NCBI GenBank assembly: GCA_001543005.1
Contig: LFLB01000007.1
Span: forward strand, 1 to 64,000
Source of the DNA: Candidatus Spongiihabitans thiooxidans
GTDB lineage: Bacteria > Pseudomonadota > Gammaproteobacteria > Arenicellales > Poriferihabitantaceae
DNA length: 64,000 nucleotides
Direction of reading: 5' to 3'
The notes below the pieces were generated by a model, which made no database searches, had not been told where the DNA came from, and saw only the letters and a list, made by a program, of their open reading frames with translations. Positions 63,144 to 64,000 of this stretch are shown here, piece after piece (the first letter of the stretch is position 1; the number at the start of each line of letters is the position of its first letter). Made by a program: the position numbers and the translations under genes.

Positions 63144-64000
63144 GTGTCCCTAGCCCCTGCCAAAAAAGCCTTTAACGTCGCACAAGTCCGTAAAGAATTT
63201 CCCATTCTGTGGCGCATGGTCAACGGCCATCCATTGATCTATCTGGATAGCGGCGCTTCGGCACAAAAACCGCAATCGGTGATTGATTGCATCGCTCGAT
63301 ATTACCGTGAGCAACATGCCAATGTTCACCGCGGCGTGCATCAATTAAGTCAACAAGCGACCCAAGCCTATGAGGATGCCAGGGAAAAAATTCGGCAATT
63401 TATCAACGCCGCACACGCCCATGAAGTGTTGTTCACCAAGGGCACGACTGATGGCATCAATCTTGTCGCCGCCGCCTTTGGCAGAAAGTTCCTGGGCGCC
63501 GGTGACCAGATCATCATCTCCACCATGGAGCATCACTCCAACATCGTGCCTTGGCAAATGATATGCGAACAGACTGGCGCTAGACTCAAAATTATTCCGA
63601 TCAATAAGCGCGGCGAATTGCTGATGGATGAATATGAGTCCATGCTCAACGATCGAACTAAATTGATCGCGGTGGTGCATGTGTCAAATTCCCTCGGCAC
63701 CATCAATCCGGTTACGGAAATAATCAAACTGGCCCATCAACGGGATATACCGGTACTGCTGGATGGCGCTCAGACAGTCCCGCACATGCGCGTCGATGTT
63801 CAGGCGCTAGACGTGGATTTCTTCGCCTTTTCCGGACATAAATTATTTGGGCCTACCGGGGTGGGGGTTTTGTATGGCAAGCAAGCGCTGTTAAATGACA
63901 TGCCGCCGTATCAGGGCGGCGGCGATATGATCGAAAGAGTAACCTTTGAAAAGACTACGTACAATACCCTGCCCTACAAGTTCGAAGCCGGCACCCCCAA
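63144..64000 (+). CDS. sufS: Cysteine desulfurase SufS (3' end outside window)
   Basis: The first 285 codons of a class II cysteine desulfurase that takes sulfur from cysteine for Fe-S cluster assembly by the SUF machine. GTG 63144 is the likely start. Seen: YLDSGASAQKP, THRGVHQLS-like VHRGVHQLSQQAT, ISTMEHHSNIVPW, the PLP Lys233 in FSGHKLFGPTGVG, and an open frame to the last base. The active-site Cys near residue 360 lies beyond the window. No other suf gene is visible upstream. Confidence 0.93.
   Translation, partial: MSLAPAKKAFNVAQVRKEFPILWRMVNGHPLIYLDSGASAQKPQSVIDCIARYYREQHANVHRGVHQLSQQATQAYEDAREKIRQFINAAHAHEVLFTKGTTDGINLVAAAFGRKFLGAGDQIIISTMEHHSNIVPWQMICEQTGARLKIIPINKRGELLMDEYESMLNDRTKLIAVVHVSNSLGTINPVTEIIKLAHQRDIPVLLDGAQTVPHMRVDVQALDVDFFAFSGHKLFGPTGVGVLYGKQALLNDMPPYQGGGDMIERVTFEKTTYNTLPYKFEAGTP

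Overview
The window looks like a chromosomal segment of a gammaproteobacterium. The main evidence is the block aspS - yebC - ruvC - ruvA - ruvB - tolQ - tolR - tolA - tolB - pal - cpoB - tRNA-Lys, plus tldD/pmbA, rppH, prc and avtA of gammaproteobacterial type. The exact genus cannot be read from the sequence. TRAP transport genes, CoA-based catabolic genes, several dispersed palindromic repeats and many broken genes suggest a marine or host-associated organism with a fluid accessory genome; that is inference.

Layout. 1-9.4 kb: the end of an autotransporter-type barrel gene, a small membrane protein, arsM, then a leftward block with an ArsR-methyltransferase fusion, the periplasmic protease Prc, AvtA, and an overlapping pair that looks archaeal in type (2-phosphoglycerate kinase with an ApgM-like enzyme). 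9.5-18.8 kb: a tightly overlapping five-gene leftward operon made of an adenine-N6 methyltransferase, an ABC/RecF-type ATPase, a small putative nuclease, an OLD-type ATPase-Toprim protein and a type III Res-like helicase-nuclease. This is the strongest candidate for an undescribed or composite defence system. 18.8-23 kb: a decayed ABC exporter flanked by 27-bp direct repeats, then a two-gene cassette of a tiny basic protein and a nucleoside-deoxyribosyltransferase/TIR-like protein.

23-30.4 kb: a catabolic island with TRAP transporter DctPQM, a DadA-like oxidase, a ThDP-dependent enzyme, a GntR regulator remnant and an Asp/Glu/hydantoin racemase-like gene. 30.5-36.3 kb: gltX, a TMTC-like membrane TPR protein, and a decaying zone (secreted-protein remnant, ferritin-like gene, trimethylamine-dehydrogenase-like remnant with a 158-bp tandem duplication) rich in dispersed repeats. 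36.3-45.3 kb: mostly ordinary chromosomal genes (cell-wall hydrolase, nit1-like amidase, tldD, pmbA, rppH, lysR, BI-1 protein, sugar-nucleotide transferase, fmdB-like gene).

45.4-56.6 kb: the conserved aspS-ruv-tol-pal core. The usual ybgC is missing between ruvB and tolQ. 56.6-62.4 kb: a five-gene leftward operon (ThDP enzyme, SDR, acyl-CoA dehydrogenase, CaiB/BaiF CoA-transferase, mesaconyl-C4-CoA-hydratase-like protein), which probably degrades a short branched or dicarboxylic acid. 62.4-64 kb: a broken NYN-domain gene and the start of sufS, cut by the window edge.

All functions are assigned by reading motifs and family resemblance by eye. No database search was possible.
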